In this document: in pieces, positions 1 to 12,245 of the stretch
How the letters are laid out: the number at the start of each line of letters is the position of its first letter
Position numbering within the stretch: position 1 is the stretch's first letter
From: Pantoea dispersa
GTDB taxonomy: Bacteria > Pseudomonadota > Gammaproteobacteria > Enterobacterales > Enterobacteriaceae
NCBI RefSeq assembly: GCF_014155765.1
Contig: NZ_SCKT01000011.1
Span: 53,342 to 117,341 of the forward strand
DNA: 64,000 nucleotides
Direction: 5' to 3'
The notes under the pieces: model-generated
Seen by the model: the letters and a program-made list of their open reading frames with translations, nothing else
Databases searched by the model: none
Told to the model about the DNA's origin: nothing
Program-made: the position numbers and the translations under genes

Positions 1-1
1 T

Positions 2-2083
2 CAGGCTCTGCTGCTGTGGCGCGGTATTGAGATGGTGGAAATTCTCACCATGCTCAGTATGGACATCGACAGTCTGCGCGCCGCGCTGCTGTTCCCGCTG
101 GCCAATGCGGGCGTGGTAAGCGAAGAGGATCTGGAAAAGGCCTTTGGCAAAAGCATCGTCTCGCTGGTGCACGGCGTGCGCGATATGGATGCCATCCGCC
201 AGCTGAAAGCCATTCACAACGACTCAATGGCCTCGGAGCAGGTGGATAACGTGCGCCGCATGCTACTGGCGATGGTGGAAGATTTCCGCTGCGTGGTCAT
301 CAAGCTGGCAGAACGTATCGCCCATCTGCGCGAGATGAAAGATGCGCCGGAAGATGAGCGCGTGCTGGCGGCGAAAGAGAGCACCAACATCTACGCGCCG
401 CTGGCCAACCGTCTCGGGATCGGCCAGCTCAAATGGGAGCTGGAAGATTACTGCTTCCGCTATCTCCATCCTGACGAATACAAACGCATCGCCAAACTGC
501 TGCACGAACGCCGCATCGATCGTGAACAGTACATTGATAACTTCGTCGATAACCTGCGTAAAGAGATGCAAAAAGAGGGCGTGCGTGCGGAAGTTTACGG
601 CCGTCCCAAGCATATCTACAGCATCTGGCGCAAAATGCAGAAGAAGTCGCTGGCGTTTGATGAGCTGTTCGACGTGCGCGCAGTGCGCATCGTCGCTGAA
701 CGCCTGCAGGACTGCTACGGCGCGCTCGGCACCGTCCATACGCTGTATCGTCATCTGCCTAGCGAGTTCGACGATTACGTCGCCAATCCCAAGCCAAACG
801 GCTATCAGTCGATTCATACCGTGGTGCTGGGACCGCAGGGCAAAACGGTCGAGATTCAGATCCGTACCCGCCAGATGCACGAGGACGCTGAACTGGGCGT
901 CGCGGCACACTGGAAGTACAAAGAAGGACCGACCGCCAGCAACGCACGCGGTGCCGCAGGGCACGAAGAGCGCATCGCCTGGCTGCGTAAACTGATTACC
1001 TGGCAGGAAGAGATGGCGGATTCCGGCGAGATGCTGGAAGAGGTGCGCAGCCAGGTATTTGATGACCGCGTTTACGTGTTTACGCCAAAGGGCGACGTGG
1101 TCGATTTGCCGGCCGGTTCCACGCCGCTCGACTTTGCCTACCACATTCACAGTGATATTGGTCATCGCTGCATCGGCGCCAAAATCGGCGGCCGTATCGT
1201 GCCCTTTACCTATCAGCTGCAGATGGGCGATCAGATTGAGGTGATCACCCAGAAGCAGCCGAACCCGAGCCGCGACTGGCTGAACCCCAACCTCGGCTAT
1301 ATCACCACCAGCCGCGGGCGCTCGAAGATTCATGCCTGGTTCCGTAAACAGGATCGCGACAAAAATATCGCGGCCGGCCGGCAGATTCTGGATAGCGAGC
1401 TGGGCCAGCTGGATATCAGCATGCGCGAAGCCGAGAAGCTGCTGCTGCCGCGTTATAACGTCAGCTCGCAGGATGAGCTGCTGGCGATGATTGGCGGCGG
1501 GGATATCCGTCTTAACCAGATGGTTAACTTCCTGCAGGCGAAGCTCAACAAGCCGAGCGCCGAAGAGGAAGATCGCGAGGCGCTGCGTCAGCTGACGCAG
1601 AAATCGCATCAGCCGTCGTCGGCGCGCAAAGAGAGTGGCCGCGTGGTGGTGGAGGGGGTCGGCAATCTGCTGCACCACATTGCACGCTGCTGCCAGCCGA
1701 TTCCGGGCGATGATATTGTCGGGTTTATTACCCAGGGGCGCGGCATTTCGATTCACCGCGCCGACTGCGATCAGCTCAGCGAACTGATTTCGCATGCACC
1801 GGAACGCATTGTCGATGCGGTGTGGGGCGAAAGTTACTCCAGCGGTTATTCGCTGGTGGTACGCGTGACGGCCAACGATCGCAGCGGGCTGCTGCGCGAC
1901 ATCACCACCATTCTGGCCAATGAAAAGGTCAACGTGCTGGGCGTGTCCAGCCGCAGCGACACCAAAAAGCAGCTCGCCACCATCGATATGGATATCGAGA
2001 TTTATAACCAGCAGGTGCTGGGTCGCGTGCTGGCGCGCCTTAATCAGGTGCCGGATATTATCGATGCGCGCCGCTTACATTAA
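2..2083 (+). CDS. relA: GTP pyrophosphokinase RelA (5' truncated by window edge)
   Basis: Ribosome-associated (p)ppGpp synthetase of the stringent response, pyrophosphorylating GTP or GDP from ATP when uncharged tRNA enters the A site. The frame is open from base 2 (QALLLWRGIE), so the true start lies outside; about 694 of the usual roughly 744 residues are present. Visible in order: the inactive HD-like region, the synthetase domain with the monofunctional-RelA signature EFDD and YQSIHT, the TGS domain (DRVYVFTPKGDVVDLPAGS), a Cys/His cluster (ARCCQPIPGDD, HRADC) and a C-terminal ACT domain (NDRSGLLRDITTI). In E. coli mazEF follows relA; here a 109-bp gap with a repeat remnant leads straight to mazG. 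Confidence 0.97.
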   Translation, partial: QALLLWRGIEMVEILTMLSMDIDSLRAALLFPLANAGVVSEEDLEKAFGKSIVSLVHGVRDMDAIRQLKAIHNDSMASEQVDNVRRMLLAMVEDFRCVVIKLAERIAHLREMKDAPEDERVLAAKESTNIYAPLANRLGIGQLKWELEDYCFRYLHPDEYKRIAKLLHERRIDREQYIDNFVDNLRKEMQKEGVRAEVYGRPKHIYSIWRKMQKKSLAFDELFDVRAVRIVAERLQDCYGALGTVHTLYRHLPSEFDDYVANPKPNGYQSIHTVVLGPQGKTVEIQIRTRQMHEDAELGVAAHWKYKEGPTASNARGAAGHEERIAWLRKLITWQEEMADSGEMLEEVRSQVFDDRVYVFTPKGDVVDLPAGSTPLDFAYHIHSDIGHRCIGAKIGGRIVPFTYQLQMGDQIEVITQKQPNPSRDWLNPNLGYITTSRGRSKIHAWFRKQDRDKNIAAGRQILDSELGQLDISMREAEKLLLPRYNVSSQDELLAMIGGGDIRLNQMVNFLQAKLNKPSAEEEDREALRQLTQKSHQPSSARKESGRVVVEGVGNLLHHIARCCQPIPGDDIVGFITQGRGISIHRADCDQLSELISHAPERIVDAVWGESYSSGYSLVVRVTANDRSGLLRDITTILANEKVNVLGVSSRSDTKKQLATIDMDIEIYNQQVLGRVLARLNQVPDIIDARRLH

Positions 2084-2097
2084 GCCCTGCTGAGACC

Positions 2098-2164
2098 GGT
2101 GCGCAGCAATGCGCACCCAGGCAAAACCGCGTAATTACCCTGCAGGGTCGCCATTAATGGCGGC
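2098..2164. repeat. Degenerate copy of dispersed palindromic intergenic repeat
   Basis: Two arms are seen: GTGCGCAGCAATGCGCAC (2099-2116) and GGGTCGCCATTAATGGCGGC (2145-2164), separated by about 28 bases. The same two-arm design occurs twice between queE and queD and as a single arm after cysH. It lies between relA and mazG. Confidence 0.75.
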
Positions 2165-2192
2165 TTTTTATCTTGTTGTTCCGGGGAGTTTC

Positions 2193-2975
2193 ATGACTGC
2201 TTTAGACCGCCTGCTCACCATCATGCAAACCCTGCGCGATCCGGTGCGCGGCTGCCCGTGGGATCGCCAGCAGACCTTTGCCTCAATCGCGCCGTATACG
2301 CTGGAAGAGACCTATGAAGTTATCGACGCCATCCAGCGCGAAGACTTTGACGATCTGCGCGGCGAACTGGGCGATCTGCTGTTTCAGGTGGTGTTCTACG
2401 CCCGCATGGCCGAGGAGCAGCAGCGTTTCAACTTCGATGACATCTGCAACGCCATCAGTGACAAACTGGAGCGTCGCCATCCGCACATCTTCGGCGAAGT
2501 CCAGGTCGATTCCACGGCTGAAGTGCTGAAAAACTGGGAGGCGATCAAGCAGCGCGAGCGTGCGGAGAAGTCGCAGCACTCGGTGCTGGACGATATCCCT
2601 AAAGCGCTGCCGGCGCTGATGCGCGCCTATAAAATCCAGAAGCGCTGTTACAGCGTAGGCTTCGACTGGGACAGCCTCGGGCCGGTGCTGGATAAAGTGC
2701 ATGAAGAGATCGACGAAGTAATGCATGAAGCGCAGCAGGCGGTGGTGGACAGCGACAAGCTGGAAGAGGAGATTGGCGATCTGCTGTTCGCCACTGTCAA
2801 TCTGTCACGCCATCTTGGCAGCAAAGCGGAAACCGCGCTGCAAAAGGCCAACGACAAGTTCGAGCGCCGCTTCCGTCAGGTAGAGAATATTATTCAGGCC
2901 CAGGGGCTGAGCATGGAACAGGCTACGCTGGCGCAGATGGAAGCCGCCTGGCAGCAGGTCAAAGCCGGCGAATAA
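2193..2975 (+). CDS. mazG: Nucleoside triphosphate pyrophosphohydrolase MazG
   Basis: Hydrolyses (d)NTPs to the monophosphates and pyrophosphate; in E. coli it limits ppGpp accumulation and cleans the nucleotide pool. The protein is 260 aa (E. coli 263) and has the two tandem MazG all-alpha domains, with metal-binding acidic motifs EETYEVIDAI and ELGDLLFQVV in the N-terminal half and EEIDEV and EEIGDLLFATV in the C-terminal half. I chose the ATG at 2193 (MTALDRLLTIMQ) because it matches the family N-terminus and follows GGGGAG; an upstream in-frame ATG at 2109 would read through the repeat element. Confidence 0.95.
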   Translation: MTALDRLLTIMQTLRDPVRGCPWDRQQTFASIAPYTLEETYEVIDAIQREDFDDLRGELGDLLFQVVFYARMAEEQQRFNFDDICNAISDKLERRHPHIFGEVQVDSTAEVLKNWEAIKQRERAEKSQHSVLDDIPKALPALMRAYKIQKRCYSVGFDWDSLGPVLDKVHEEIDEVMHEAQQAVVDSDKLEEEIGDLLFATVNLSRHLGSKAETALQKANDKFERRFRQVENIIQAQGLSMEQATLAQMEAAWQQVKAGE

Positions 2976-2992
2976 CCTTATTCAGCCTCTCT

Positions 2993-3024
2993 GCGCAGCG
3001 CTGGTGATTATTCCAGCGCTGCGC
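2993..3024. other. Strong inverted repeat after mazG
   Basis: A perfect 12-bp stem, GCGCAGCGCTGG / CCAGCGCTGCGC, with an 8-base loop lies just after the mazG stop. No T-run follows on either strand, so it is not a textbook intrinsic terminator; it could stabilise the mazG mRNA 3' end or end transcription with Rho. Confidence 0.6.
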
Positions 3025-3151
3025 ATAAAATCACCGTCTGAGCTTACTCGATTCAGCCAGTCGGCAACTTTGTGACGTACGTCAACATTTCACCCGGCAC
3101 TCTCCGCTATGTTACAGGCTGTAATGCGAGGAGGATGGTGTGATTCATCAA

Positions 3152-3180
3152 TTGTGGCTGCGGACGACTTCGGGTATACT
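3152..3180 (+). promoter_or_regulatory. Predicted sigma-70 promoter of pyrG
   Basis: TTGTGG and TATACT are separated by 17 bases, and the pyrG ATG is about 55 bases downstream. No other good candidate is visible in the mazG-pyrG gap. Confidence 0.55.
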
Positions 3181-3219
3181 GTTTTCCCGTCCTGGTTATT
3201 CCACCGTCTTTAAACCTAA

Positions 3220-4872
<1,653 letters not shown>

Positions 4873-4881
4873 GAGTTTAAC

Positions 4882-4912
4882 GAACAGCGCGCGAACTTTT
4901 CGCGCGTTGTTT
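4882..4912 (+). terminator. pyrG-eno intercistronic hairpin
   Basis: A stem of 14 pairs (some G-T) between GAACAGCGCGCGAA and TTCGCGCGTTGTTT with a 3-base loop lies between the pyrG stop and the eno start. Only a weak T-rich tail follows, so it probably acts as an attenuator or partial terminator. Confidence 0.5.
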
Positions 4913-4925
4913 GTCTTAGGATTGA

Positions 4926-6248
<1,323 letters not shown>

Positions 6249-6289
6249 TCGCCTGCGGATGTGGCTAAACGGCCACATCGCCTGACATC

Positions 6290-6316
6290 AAGCCCCGCCT
6301 CGTGCGGGGCTTTTGC
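6290..6316 (+). terminator. Intrinsic terminator of eno
   Basis: AAGCCCCGC, loop CTCGT, GCGGGGCTT, then TTGCTTTTT. It ends 42 bases after the eno stop begins, and a smaller hairpin (GTGGC/GCCAC) lies just before it. Confidence 0.85.
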
Positions 6317-6397
6317 TTTTTATGGCACGAAGCAGCTGTGAAGCGACGCACAAAATCTGCCATAATCTGCGCCTCGAATTTCTGACGTGAGTAAAAA

Positions 6398-7069
6398 ATG
6401 TTCTACCCGATTAACGAAATGTTCCAGACGCTGCAGGGCGAAGGTTTTTACACCGGCGTGCCGGCCATCTTTATCCGCTTACAAGGATGTCCGGTGGGCT
6501 GTAGCTGGTGTGATACCAAACATACCTGGGAAACGCGGGCGGATCGGGAGACGTCGCTGGGGGACATTCTGGTCAAAACCGTGGAGAGCGATGCCTGGGG
6601 CAGCGCCGATGCGGCCACGCTGATTGAGAGCATTCAGCGTCAGGGCTGGACCGCCCGCCATGTGGTAATCACCGGCGGTGAGCCGGCAATTTTTGACTTA
6701 CGTCCACTGACCGAAGCGCTGGAGGCGGCCGGTTTTCAGTGTCAGATTGAAACCAGCGGCACGCATGAAGTGCACTGTTCCGCTGCTACCTGGGTGACGG
6801 TGTCGCCGAAGGTGAACATGCGGGGTGGCTACGATGTGCTGCCGCAGGTGCTGCAGCGTGCCGATGAGATCAAACATCCGGTGGCGCGCGAGCGGGATGT
6901 GGAAGCGCTGGATGCGCTGCTGGCTGGCCTGCAGGATGAGAAAAAACGCATTGTGGCGCTGCAGCCCATCAGCCGTGGCGAGGCGGCGACCAGACTGTGT
7001 ATCGAAACCTGCATTGCCCGCAACTGGCGGCTTTCGATGCAGACGCACAAATACCTGAACATCGCCTGA
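6398..7069 (+). CDS. queE: 7-carboxy-7-deazaguanine synthase QueE
   Basis: Radical-SAM enzyme that converts 6-carboxytetrahydropterin to 7-carboxy-7-deazaguanine in queuosine (preQ0) synthesis. The 223 aa match the E. coli length. The cluster motif is CPVGCSWC (C-x3-C-x2-C), followed by DTKHTW; the glycine-rich SAM motif ITGGEPAIFD lies near residue 92. Its product partner QueD is encoded just downstream on the opposite strand, so two consecutive queuosine steps are neighbours here. The start ATG gives the family N-terminus MFYPINEMFQTLQGEG. Confidence 0.96.
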   Translation: MFYPINEMFQTLQGEGFYTGVPAIFIRLQGCPVGCSWCDTKHTWETRADRETSLGDILVKTVESDAWGSADAATLIESIQRQGWTARHVVITGGEPAIFDLRPLTEALEAAGFQCQIETSGTHEVHCSAATWVTVSPKVNMRGGYDVLPQVLQRADEIKHPVARERDVEALDALLAGLQDEKKRIVALQPISRGEAATRLCIETCIARNWRLSMQTHKYLNIA

Positions 7070-7116
7070 TTCACCCGATGCGCACCCGGCAAAATTAACG
7101 CCATTGTGGCGGGTAA

Positions 7117-7174
7117 GCATCAATGCGCACCCTGTAAAACTCATTACACCGTAGGGTCGCCATTGATGGCGACC
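7117..7174. repeat. Dispersed palindromic repeat, unit A
   Basis: Left arm GCATCAATGCGCACCC, spacer, right arm GGGTCGCCATTGATGGCGACC ending at 7174. An extra left-arm fragment (GATGCGCACCC) lies at 7078-7088. The unit recurs 81 bp downstream. Confidence 0.8.
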
Positions 7175-7191
7175 TGGCCAATGGTAGCCGA

Positions 7192-7255
7192 TGCGCATTA
7201 ATGCGCACCCAGTAAAAATCCGCACTGCACCGTAGGGTCGCCATTGATGGCGACC
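7192..7255. repeat. Dispersed palindromic repeat, unit B
   Basis: Left arm TGCGCATTAATGCGCA is a perfect 16-bp palindrome (7192-7207). The right arm GGGTCGCCATTGATGGCGACC ends at 7255 and is palindromic except for its centre. It is almost identical to unit A and fills the queE-queD convergent gap. Confidence 0.82.
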
Positions 7256-7276
7256 TTCTGACCTTTACCGCGACTG

Positions 7277-7636
7277 TCAGCCGCGATAGACGCAGCCTGC
7301 GGTGCAGGTCTCTTTGATCATCACTGCACTCAGCTCAGGCAGAATCGGCTTCATCTCATCCCAGATCCATTTCGCCAGCACTTCGCTGGTCGGGTTCTCC
7401 AGACCGGGAATATCGTTGAGATAATGGTGATCGAGGCGATCGTAGATCGGCCTGAACGCCGCCTTTAGTTCGGCAAAATCCATTACCCAACCGGTATGCG
7501 CATCCACTTCACCGGTAATTTCCAGTCGCACCAGAAATGAATGGCCGTGCAGACGACCGCATTTATGCCCTTCCGGCACGTGAGGTAAGCGGTGGGCCGC
7601 TTCAAACTGGAACTCTTTAAACAGCGTGGTAGACAT
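7277..7636 (-). CDS. queD: 6-carboxy-5,6,7,8-tetrahydropterin synthase QueD
   Basis: Makes 6-carboxytetrahydropterin from dihydroneopterin triphosphate, the step before QueE in queuosine synthesis. It is 119 aa (E. coli about 120). Zinc ligands and the catalytic cysteine are visible in [20 protein letters not shown] followed by HSF, the catalytic Asp/His region in [10 protein letters not shown], and Glu in KETCTAGC. The frame extends 19 codons upstream, but [17 protein letters not shown] is the family start and I use the ATG at 7636. It is divergent from cysJ and convergent with queE. Confidence 0.95.
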   Translation of the reverse strand: MSTTLFKEFQFEAAHRLPHVPEGHKCGRLHGHSFLVRLEITGEVDAHTGWVMDFAELKAAFRPIYDRLDHHYLNDIPGLENPTSEVLAKWIWDEMKPILPELSAVMIKETCTAGCVYRG

Positions 7637-7932
7637 AATGGCTCTCAGACGTAAAAACCGCTGAAGTCTACCTGAAAAGCAGATTTTTCGCACCCGCCAG
7701 CGCTGAAAAGGGCATTTCTGCTGATTTGCCGTTTATGCCGTAAATTAACTGATTGAATTATTGAGACTTTATTTACCACTTTTACTGGTTAGGCTGACCC
7801 AAAAAACCACTTAGTCATTTTGGTTATTTATTATGTCGAAGCCTTATTTAATCGTTAATATACAGGCCGGTAACCTACCCACTCTTCCGCCGCTTCCCGG
7901 TACGGATTTCTGACACTGGAATTTTTAACGCG
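7637..7932 (+). promoter_or_regulatory. queD-cysJ divergent control region
   Basis: A 296-base region with no gene. Bases about 7735-7870 are markedly AT-rich compared with the GC-rich coding flanks. In E. coli cysJIH is activated by CysB with O-acetylserine or N-acetylserine at an AT-rich upstream site, so CysB control is expected here; I cannot place its site or the -35/-10 with certainty. Confidence 0.45.
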
Positions 7933-9735
7933 ATGACGACTCAGGCACCCCCAGCGATGCTTCCGCTATCCCCGGAGCAAATTGCGCGCTTACAGGCCGC
8001 GACCACCGATTTCAATCCAACGCAGCTGGCATGGCTTTCTGGCTACTTCTGGGGCATGGTTAATCAGGCACCGGGCACCGTTGCCGCGCCTGCGCCAGTC
8101 GCCGCTGAGGTGCCGGGCATTACGCTGATCTCCGCCTCCCAAACCGGCAATGCGCGCCGGCTGGCCGAGCAGCTGCGTGACGATTTACTGGCGGCGAAAC
8201 TGAGCGTCAATCTGGTGAATGCCGGCGACTACAAATTCAAACAGATCGGTCAGGAAAAACTGCTGGTCATCGTGACCTCAACGCAGGGCGAGGGCGAACC
8301 GCCGGAAGAGGCGGTGGCGCTGCATAAATTCCTGCTGTCGAAGAAAGCGCCGAAGCTGAGTGATACCGCCTTTGCCGTGTTTGGTCTTGGCGATACCTCC
8401 TATGAATTTTTCAGTCAGGCCGGTAAAGACTTCGACCAGCGTCTGGCCGAACTGGGCGGCGAACGCCTGCTGGATCGCGTGGATGCCGATGTTGAATACA
8501 GCGAGCTGGCCAGCGCCTGGCGTCTGCAGCTCACCGATATTCTCAAAGCGCGCGTGCCGGCGGAACCGGCAGCGCAGCTGGCAGCCAGCGCGGCTGGCAG
8601 CGTCAATCTGGTGGACAGCAGTCCTTACACCAAAGAAGCGCCGCTCACCGCCAGCTTTGCTCTGAACCAGAAAATTACCGGTCGCAACTCAGATAAAGAC
8701 GTGCGCCATATCGAAATCGATCTGGGTGATTCCGGTCTGCGTTACCAGCCAGGCGATGCGCTCGGCGTATGGTATGAAAACGATGCGGAACTGGTGCAGG
8801 AGCTGCTGCAGCTGGTATGGCTGAAAGGCGATGAGCAGGTCGAGGTGCGCGGAGAAACCCTGCCGCTGGCCGAGGCGCTGCAGAAACATTTCGAACTGAC
8901 GGTCAACACGCCGCAGATCGTCGAGCAGTATGCGGCCCTGTCGCGCAACGAGGCGCTGCTGGCGCTGGCGGGCGACAAGCCGAAGCTGCAAAGCTTCGCG
9001 CAGAGTTTCCCGATTGTCGACATGGTGCGCCAGGCGCCCACCGAACTGAACGCCGGCCAGCTGACTGGCCTGCTGCGTCCGCTGACGCCGCGGCTTTACT
9101 CCATCGCCTCGTCGCAGGCGGAGAGCGAAACCGAAGTGCATATCACCGTCGGCGCGGTGCGTTATGAAATTGACGGCCGTCAGCGCGGCGGCGGCGCTTC
9201 TACCTGGCTGGCCGATCGCCTGGAAGAAGATGGCGAAATCCGCGTGTTCATCGAGCATAACGATAATTTCCGCCTGCCGGCCAATCCGGATGCGCCAGTG
9301 ATCATGATCGGCCCGGGCACCGGCATTGCCCCGTTCCGCGCCTTCATGCAGCAGCGTGAAAACGACGGTGCCAGTGGTAAAAACTGGCTGTTCTTTGGTA
9401 ATCCGCACTTCACCGAAGATTTCCTCTATCAGGTAGAGTGGCAGAAATACGTTAAAGACGGTCTGCTGACCCATATCGATCTGGCGTGGTCACGCGATCA
9501 GGCCGAAAAGATTTACGTACAGGATAAAATCCGCGCCAGAGGGGCGGAAGTGTGGCGCTGGATTGAAGAGGGCGCGCACCTGTACGTCTGCGGCGACGCC
9601 AATCGCATGGCGAAAGACGTTGAACAGGCATTACTGGATGTGGTGGTCGAACACGGCGGCATGGATCGTGAAACCGCTGACGAATTTTTAAGTGAGCTGC
9701 GCATTGAGCGCCGTTATCAGCGAGACGTTTACTAA
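7933..9735 (+). CDS. cysJ: NADPH-sulfite reductase flavoprotein alpha subunit
   Basis: Transfers electrons from NADPH through FAD and FMN to the CysI hemoprotein for reduction of sulfite to sulfide. It is 600 aa (E. coli 599). Domains in order: an N-terminal tail, a flavodoxin domain ([15 protein letters not shown] near residue 74; [11 protein letters not shown]), an FAD domain (RLYSIASS near 390), and an NADPH domain ([12 protein letters not shown]). The C-terminus is the conserved [11 protein letters not shown]. Its stop overlaps the cysI start by one base, so the two are translationally coupled as first genes of cysJIH. Confidence 0.97.
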   Translation: MTTQAPPAMLPLSPEQIARLQAATTDFNPTQLAWLSGYFWGMVNQAPGTVAAPAPVAAEVPGITLISASQTGNARRLAEQLRDDLLAAKLSVNLVNAGDYKFKQIGQEKLLVIVTSTQGEGEPPEEAVALHKFLLSKKAPKLSDTAFAVFGLGDTSYEFFSQAGKDFDQRLAELGGERLLDRVDADVEYSELASAWRLQLTDILKARVPAEPAAQLAASAAGSVNLVDSSPYTKEAPLTASFALNQKITGRNSDKDVRHIEIDLGDSGLRYQPGDALGVWYENDAELVQELLQLVWLKGDEQVEVRGETLPLAEALQKHFELTVNTPQIVEQYAALSRNEALLALAGDKPKLQSFAQSFPIVDMVRQAPTELNAGQLTGLLRPLTPRLYSIASSQAESETEVHITVGAVRYEIDGRQRGGGASTWLADRLEEDGEIRVFIEHNDNFRLPANPDAPVIMIGPGTGIAPFRAFMQQRENDGASGKNWLFFGNPHFTEDFLYQVEWQKYVKDGLLTHIDLAWSRDQAEKIYVQDKIRARGAEVWRWIEEGAHLYVCGDANRMAKDVEQALLDVVVEHGGMDRETADEFLSELRIERRYQRDVY

Positions 9736-11459
9736 TGAGCGAAAAACATCCTGGACCGCTGGTGGTTGAAGGCAAACTTTCCGACGCCGAGCGTCTGAAA
9801 AAGCAGAGCAACTACCTGCGCGGCACCATTTTAGAAGATCTCGACAATGGCCTGACCGGCGGCTTTACCGGCGATAACTTCCTGCTGATCCGTTTTCACG
9901 GCATGTACCAGCAGGATGACCGCGACATCCGCGCCGAGCGCGCCGCGCAGAAGCTGGAACCGCGACATGCGATGATGCTGCGCTGCCGTCTGCCGGGCGG
10001 CATCATCACGCCAACGCAGTGGCTGGCGATTGATAAATTTGCCACCGACAAAACGCTGTACGGCAGCATTCGCCTGACTAACCGTCAGACATTCCAGTTT
10101 CACGGCATTCTGAAGAAGAACGTTAAGCCGACTCACCAGATGCTGCATGAAGTCGGACTGGACGCGCTGGCCACCGCTAACGACGTCAACCGTAACGTGC
10201 TGTGTACCTCGAACCCGGTGGAGTCAGAGCTGCATCAGGAAGCGTATGAGTGGGCGAAAAAGCTTTCCGAGCACCTGCTGCCGCAGACGCGCGCCTACGC
10301 CGAGATCTGGTGGGATCAGGAGAAGGTCGCCACCACCGATCAGGAGCCGATCCTCGGTGAGACCTATCTGCCACGTAAGTTTAAAACCACCGTGGTGGTG
10401 CCGCCGCATAACGATGTCGATCTGCATGCGAACGATCTGAACTTCATCGCCATTGCGGAGAACGGCAAGCTGATTGGCTTTAACCTGCTGGTCGGCGGCG
10501 GCTTGTCGATTGAGCACGGCAACAAAGCCACCTACGCGCGCACCGCCAGCGAGTTTGGCTACCTGCCAGTGGAGAAGATCCTTGATGTGGCTGCGGCGGT
10601 GGTCACCACGCAGCGCGACTGGGGTAACCGTACCGATCGTAAAAATGCCAAAACCAAATACACGCTGGAGCGCGTCGGCGTCGAGACCTTTAAAGCCGAA
10701 GTCGAGAAGCGTGCCGGCCTGACCTTCGAGCCGATTCGCCCGTACGAATTTACCACCCGTGGCGATCGCATCGGCTGGGTGAAGGGCATCGACAAGAAAT
10801 GGCACCTGACGCTGTTTATCGAAAACGGTCGCCTGCTGGATTATCCGGGCCGTCCGCTGAAGCGCGGTATCGCGGAGATTGCCAAAGTGCATCAGGGCGA
10901 TTTCCGCCTGACCGCCAATCAGAACCTGATTGTGGCCGGCGTACCGGAGGTGCAGAAAGCGCAGATCGAAGCCATTGCGCGTGAGCACGGCCTGATGGAA
11001 GCGGTCACGCCGCAGCGTGAAAACTCCATGGCCTGCGTGGCCTTCCCGACCTGTCCGCTGGCGATGGCTGAAGCCGAACGCTTCCTGCCGTCTTTCGTCA
11101 GCAAAGTGGAGGAGATCATGCACCGCCACGGCGTCGGCGAAGAGCACATAGTGTTACGCGTTACCGGTTGTCCGAACGGCTGCGGGCGTGCCATGCTGGC
11201 CGAACTGGGCCTGGTGGGCAAAGCGCCGGGCCGTTACAACCTGCATATTGGTGGTAATCGCATCGGCACGCGCATCCCGCGCATGTACCGCGAAAACATC
11301 ACGGAAAACGAAATCCTCGCCAGCATCGATGAGCTGGTGGCGCGCTGGGCCAGCGAGCGCACGGCAGATGAAGGGTTTGGTGACTTCGTGATTCGCGCGG
11401 GCATTGTGCAGCCGGTGGTCGATCCCGCCCGTGATTTCTGGGACCCGGAGGCAGTATGA
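9735..11459 (+). CDS. cysI: Sulfite reductase hemoprotein beta subunit
   Basis: Six-electron reduction of sulfite to sulfide at a coupled siroheme-[4Fe-4S] centre. The 574 aa protein (E. coli 570) has two nitrite/sulfite reductase ferredoxin-like half domains. Cluster cysteines are seen in [15 protein letters not shown] and [10 protein letters not shown], and siroheme-contacting arginines in the [12 protein letters not shown] region. It overlaps cysJ by one base and cysH by four (ATGA), indicating one coupled operon. The siroheme it needs is made by the cysG-type enzyme encoded 2 kb downstream. Confidence 0.98.
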   Translation: MSEKHPGPLVVEGKLSDAERLKKQSNYLRGTILEDLDNGLTGGFTGDNFLLIRFHGMYQQDDRDIRAERAAQKLEPRHAMMLRCRLPGGIITPTQWLAIDKFATDKTLYGSIRLTNRQTFQFHGILKKNVKPTHQMLHEVGLDALATANDVNRNVLCTSNPVESELHQEAYEWAKKLSEHLLPQTRAYAEIWWDQEKVATTDQEPILGETYLPRKFKTTVVVPPHNDVDLHANDLNFIAIAENGKLIGFNLLVGGGLSIEHGNKATYARTASEFGYLPVEKILDVAAAVVTTQRDWGNRTDRKNAKTKYTLERVGVETFKAEVEKRAGLTFEPIRPYEFTTRGDRIGWVKGIDKKWHLTLFIENGRLLDYPGRPLKRGIAEIAKVHQGDFRLTANQNLIVAGVPEVQKAQIEAIAREHGLMEAVTPQRENSMACVAFPTCPLAMAEAERFLPSFVSKVEEIMHRHGVGEEHIVLRVTGCPNGCGRAMLAELGLVGKAPGRYNLHIGGNRIGTRIPRMYRENITENEILASIDELVARWASERTADEGFGDFVIRAGIVQPVVDPARDFWDPEAV

Positions 11460-12190
11460 CACTACCCGATCTCGCCAGCCTGAACAGCGGCAGCAAAGTC
11501 GATCGCATCATGGCGCTGGCGGAAAGCAACGTCCAGCTGGAAAAGCTCTCTGCTGAACAGCGCGTCAGCTGGGCGCTGGAGCAGCTGCCGGGCGCCTTTG
11601 TGCTGTCGTCGAGTTTTGGTATTCAGGCGGCGGTACTGTTGCACATGGTCACGCAGCAGCGCCCGGATATTCCGGTGATCCTCACCGATACCGGTTATCT
11701 CTTCCCTGAGACCTACCGCTTCATTGATGAACTGACGCAGCAGCTGAACCTGAATCTGCAGATCTTCCGCGCCGAAACCTCACCGGCGTGGCAGGAAGCG
11801 CGCTACGGCAAGCTGTGGGAGCAGGGCGTTGAAGGGATCGAGCAGTACAACCAGCTTAACAAAGTTGAACCGATGAACCGCGCGCTGCAAACGCTGGGTG
11901 CGCAGACCTGGTTTGCCGGCCTGCGCCGCGATCAGTCCGGCAGCCGTGCCAGCCTGCCGGTACTGGCCGTGCAGCGTGGCGTGTTCAAAATCCTGCCGAT
12001 CATCGACTGGGATAACCGTCAGGTGCACCAGTATCTGAAGCAGCATGGGCTGAAGTACCATCCGCTGTGGGACGAAGGTTACCTCTCCGTGGGCGACACG
12101 CACACCACGCGCAAGTGGGAGCCGGGGATGGCTGAGGAAGAGACGCGCTTTTTCGGCCTCAAACGCGAATGCGGGTTACACGAAGGCTGA
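11456..12190 (+). CDS. cysH: Phosphoadenosine phosphosulfate (PAPS) reductase
   Basis: Thioredoxin-dependent reduction of PAPS to sulfite and adenosine 3',5'-bisphosphate. It is 244 aa, as in E. coli. The PP-loop-like substrate site is [13 protein letters not shown], the C-terminal catalytic cysteine lies in KRECGLHEG, and the paired cysteines that bind an iron-sulfur cluster in APS reductases are absent, which fits PAPS specificity. Last gene of cysJIH. In E. coli the next locus is the type I-E CRISPR-Cas system; here only 55 bases separate it from the convergent iap homologue. Confidence 0.97.
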   Translation: MTLPDLASLNSGSKVDRIMALAESNVQLEKLSAEQRVSWALEQLPGAFVLSSSFGIQAAVLLHMVTQQRPDIPVILTDTGYLFPETYRFIDELTQQLNLNLQIFRAETSPAWQEARYGKLWEQGVEGIEQYNQLNKVEPMNRALQTLGAQTWFAGLRRDQSGSRASLPVLAVQRGVFKILPIIDWDNRQVHQYLKQHGLKYHPLWDEGYLSVGDTHTTRKWEPGMAEEETRFFGLKRECGLHEG

Positions 12191-12208
12191 TGGGCGCAAT
12201 TGCTGCGA

Positions 12209-12226
12209 GTGCGCAGCGGTGCGCAC
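12209..12226. repeat. Single-arm remnant of the dispersed repeat
   Basis: GTGCGCAGCGGTGCGCAC is nearly the left arm of the queE-queD units and is followed by the same CCGCAAAA-type extension. The right arm (GGGTCGCC...) is missing. It sits in the cysH-iap convergent gap, where no terminator hairpin with a T-run is seen. Confidence 0.55.
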
Positions 12227-12245
12227 CCGCAAAACCGGCAAGATC

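Noticed and set aside
263-1795. Long antisense open frame (510 codons) opposite relA, and similar long antisense frames opposite cysJ, cysI, cysD, ffh and clpB
   Set aside because: They mirror high-GC coding strands, lack ribosome sites and any recognisable family, and are explained by the codon bias of the real genes.
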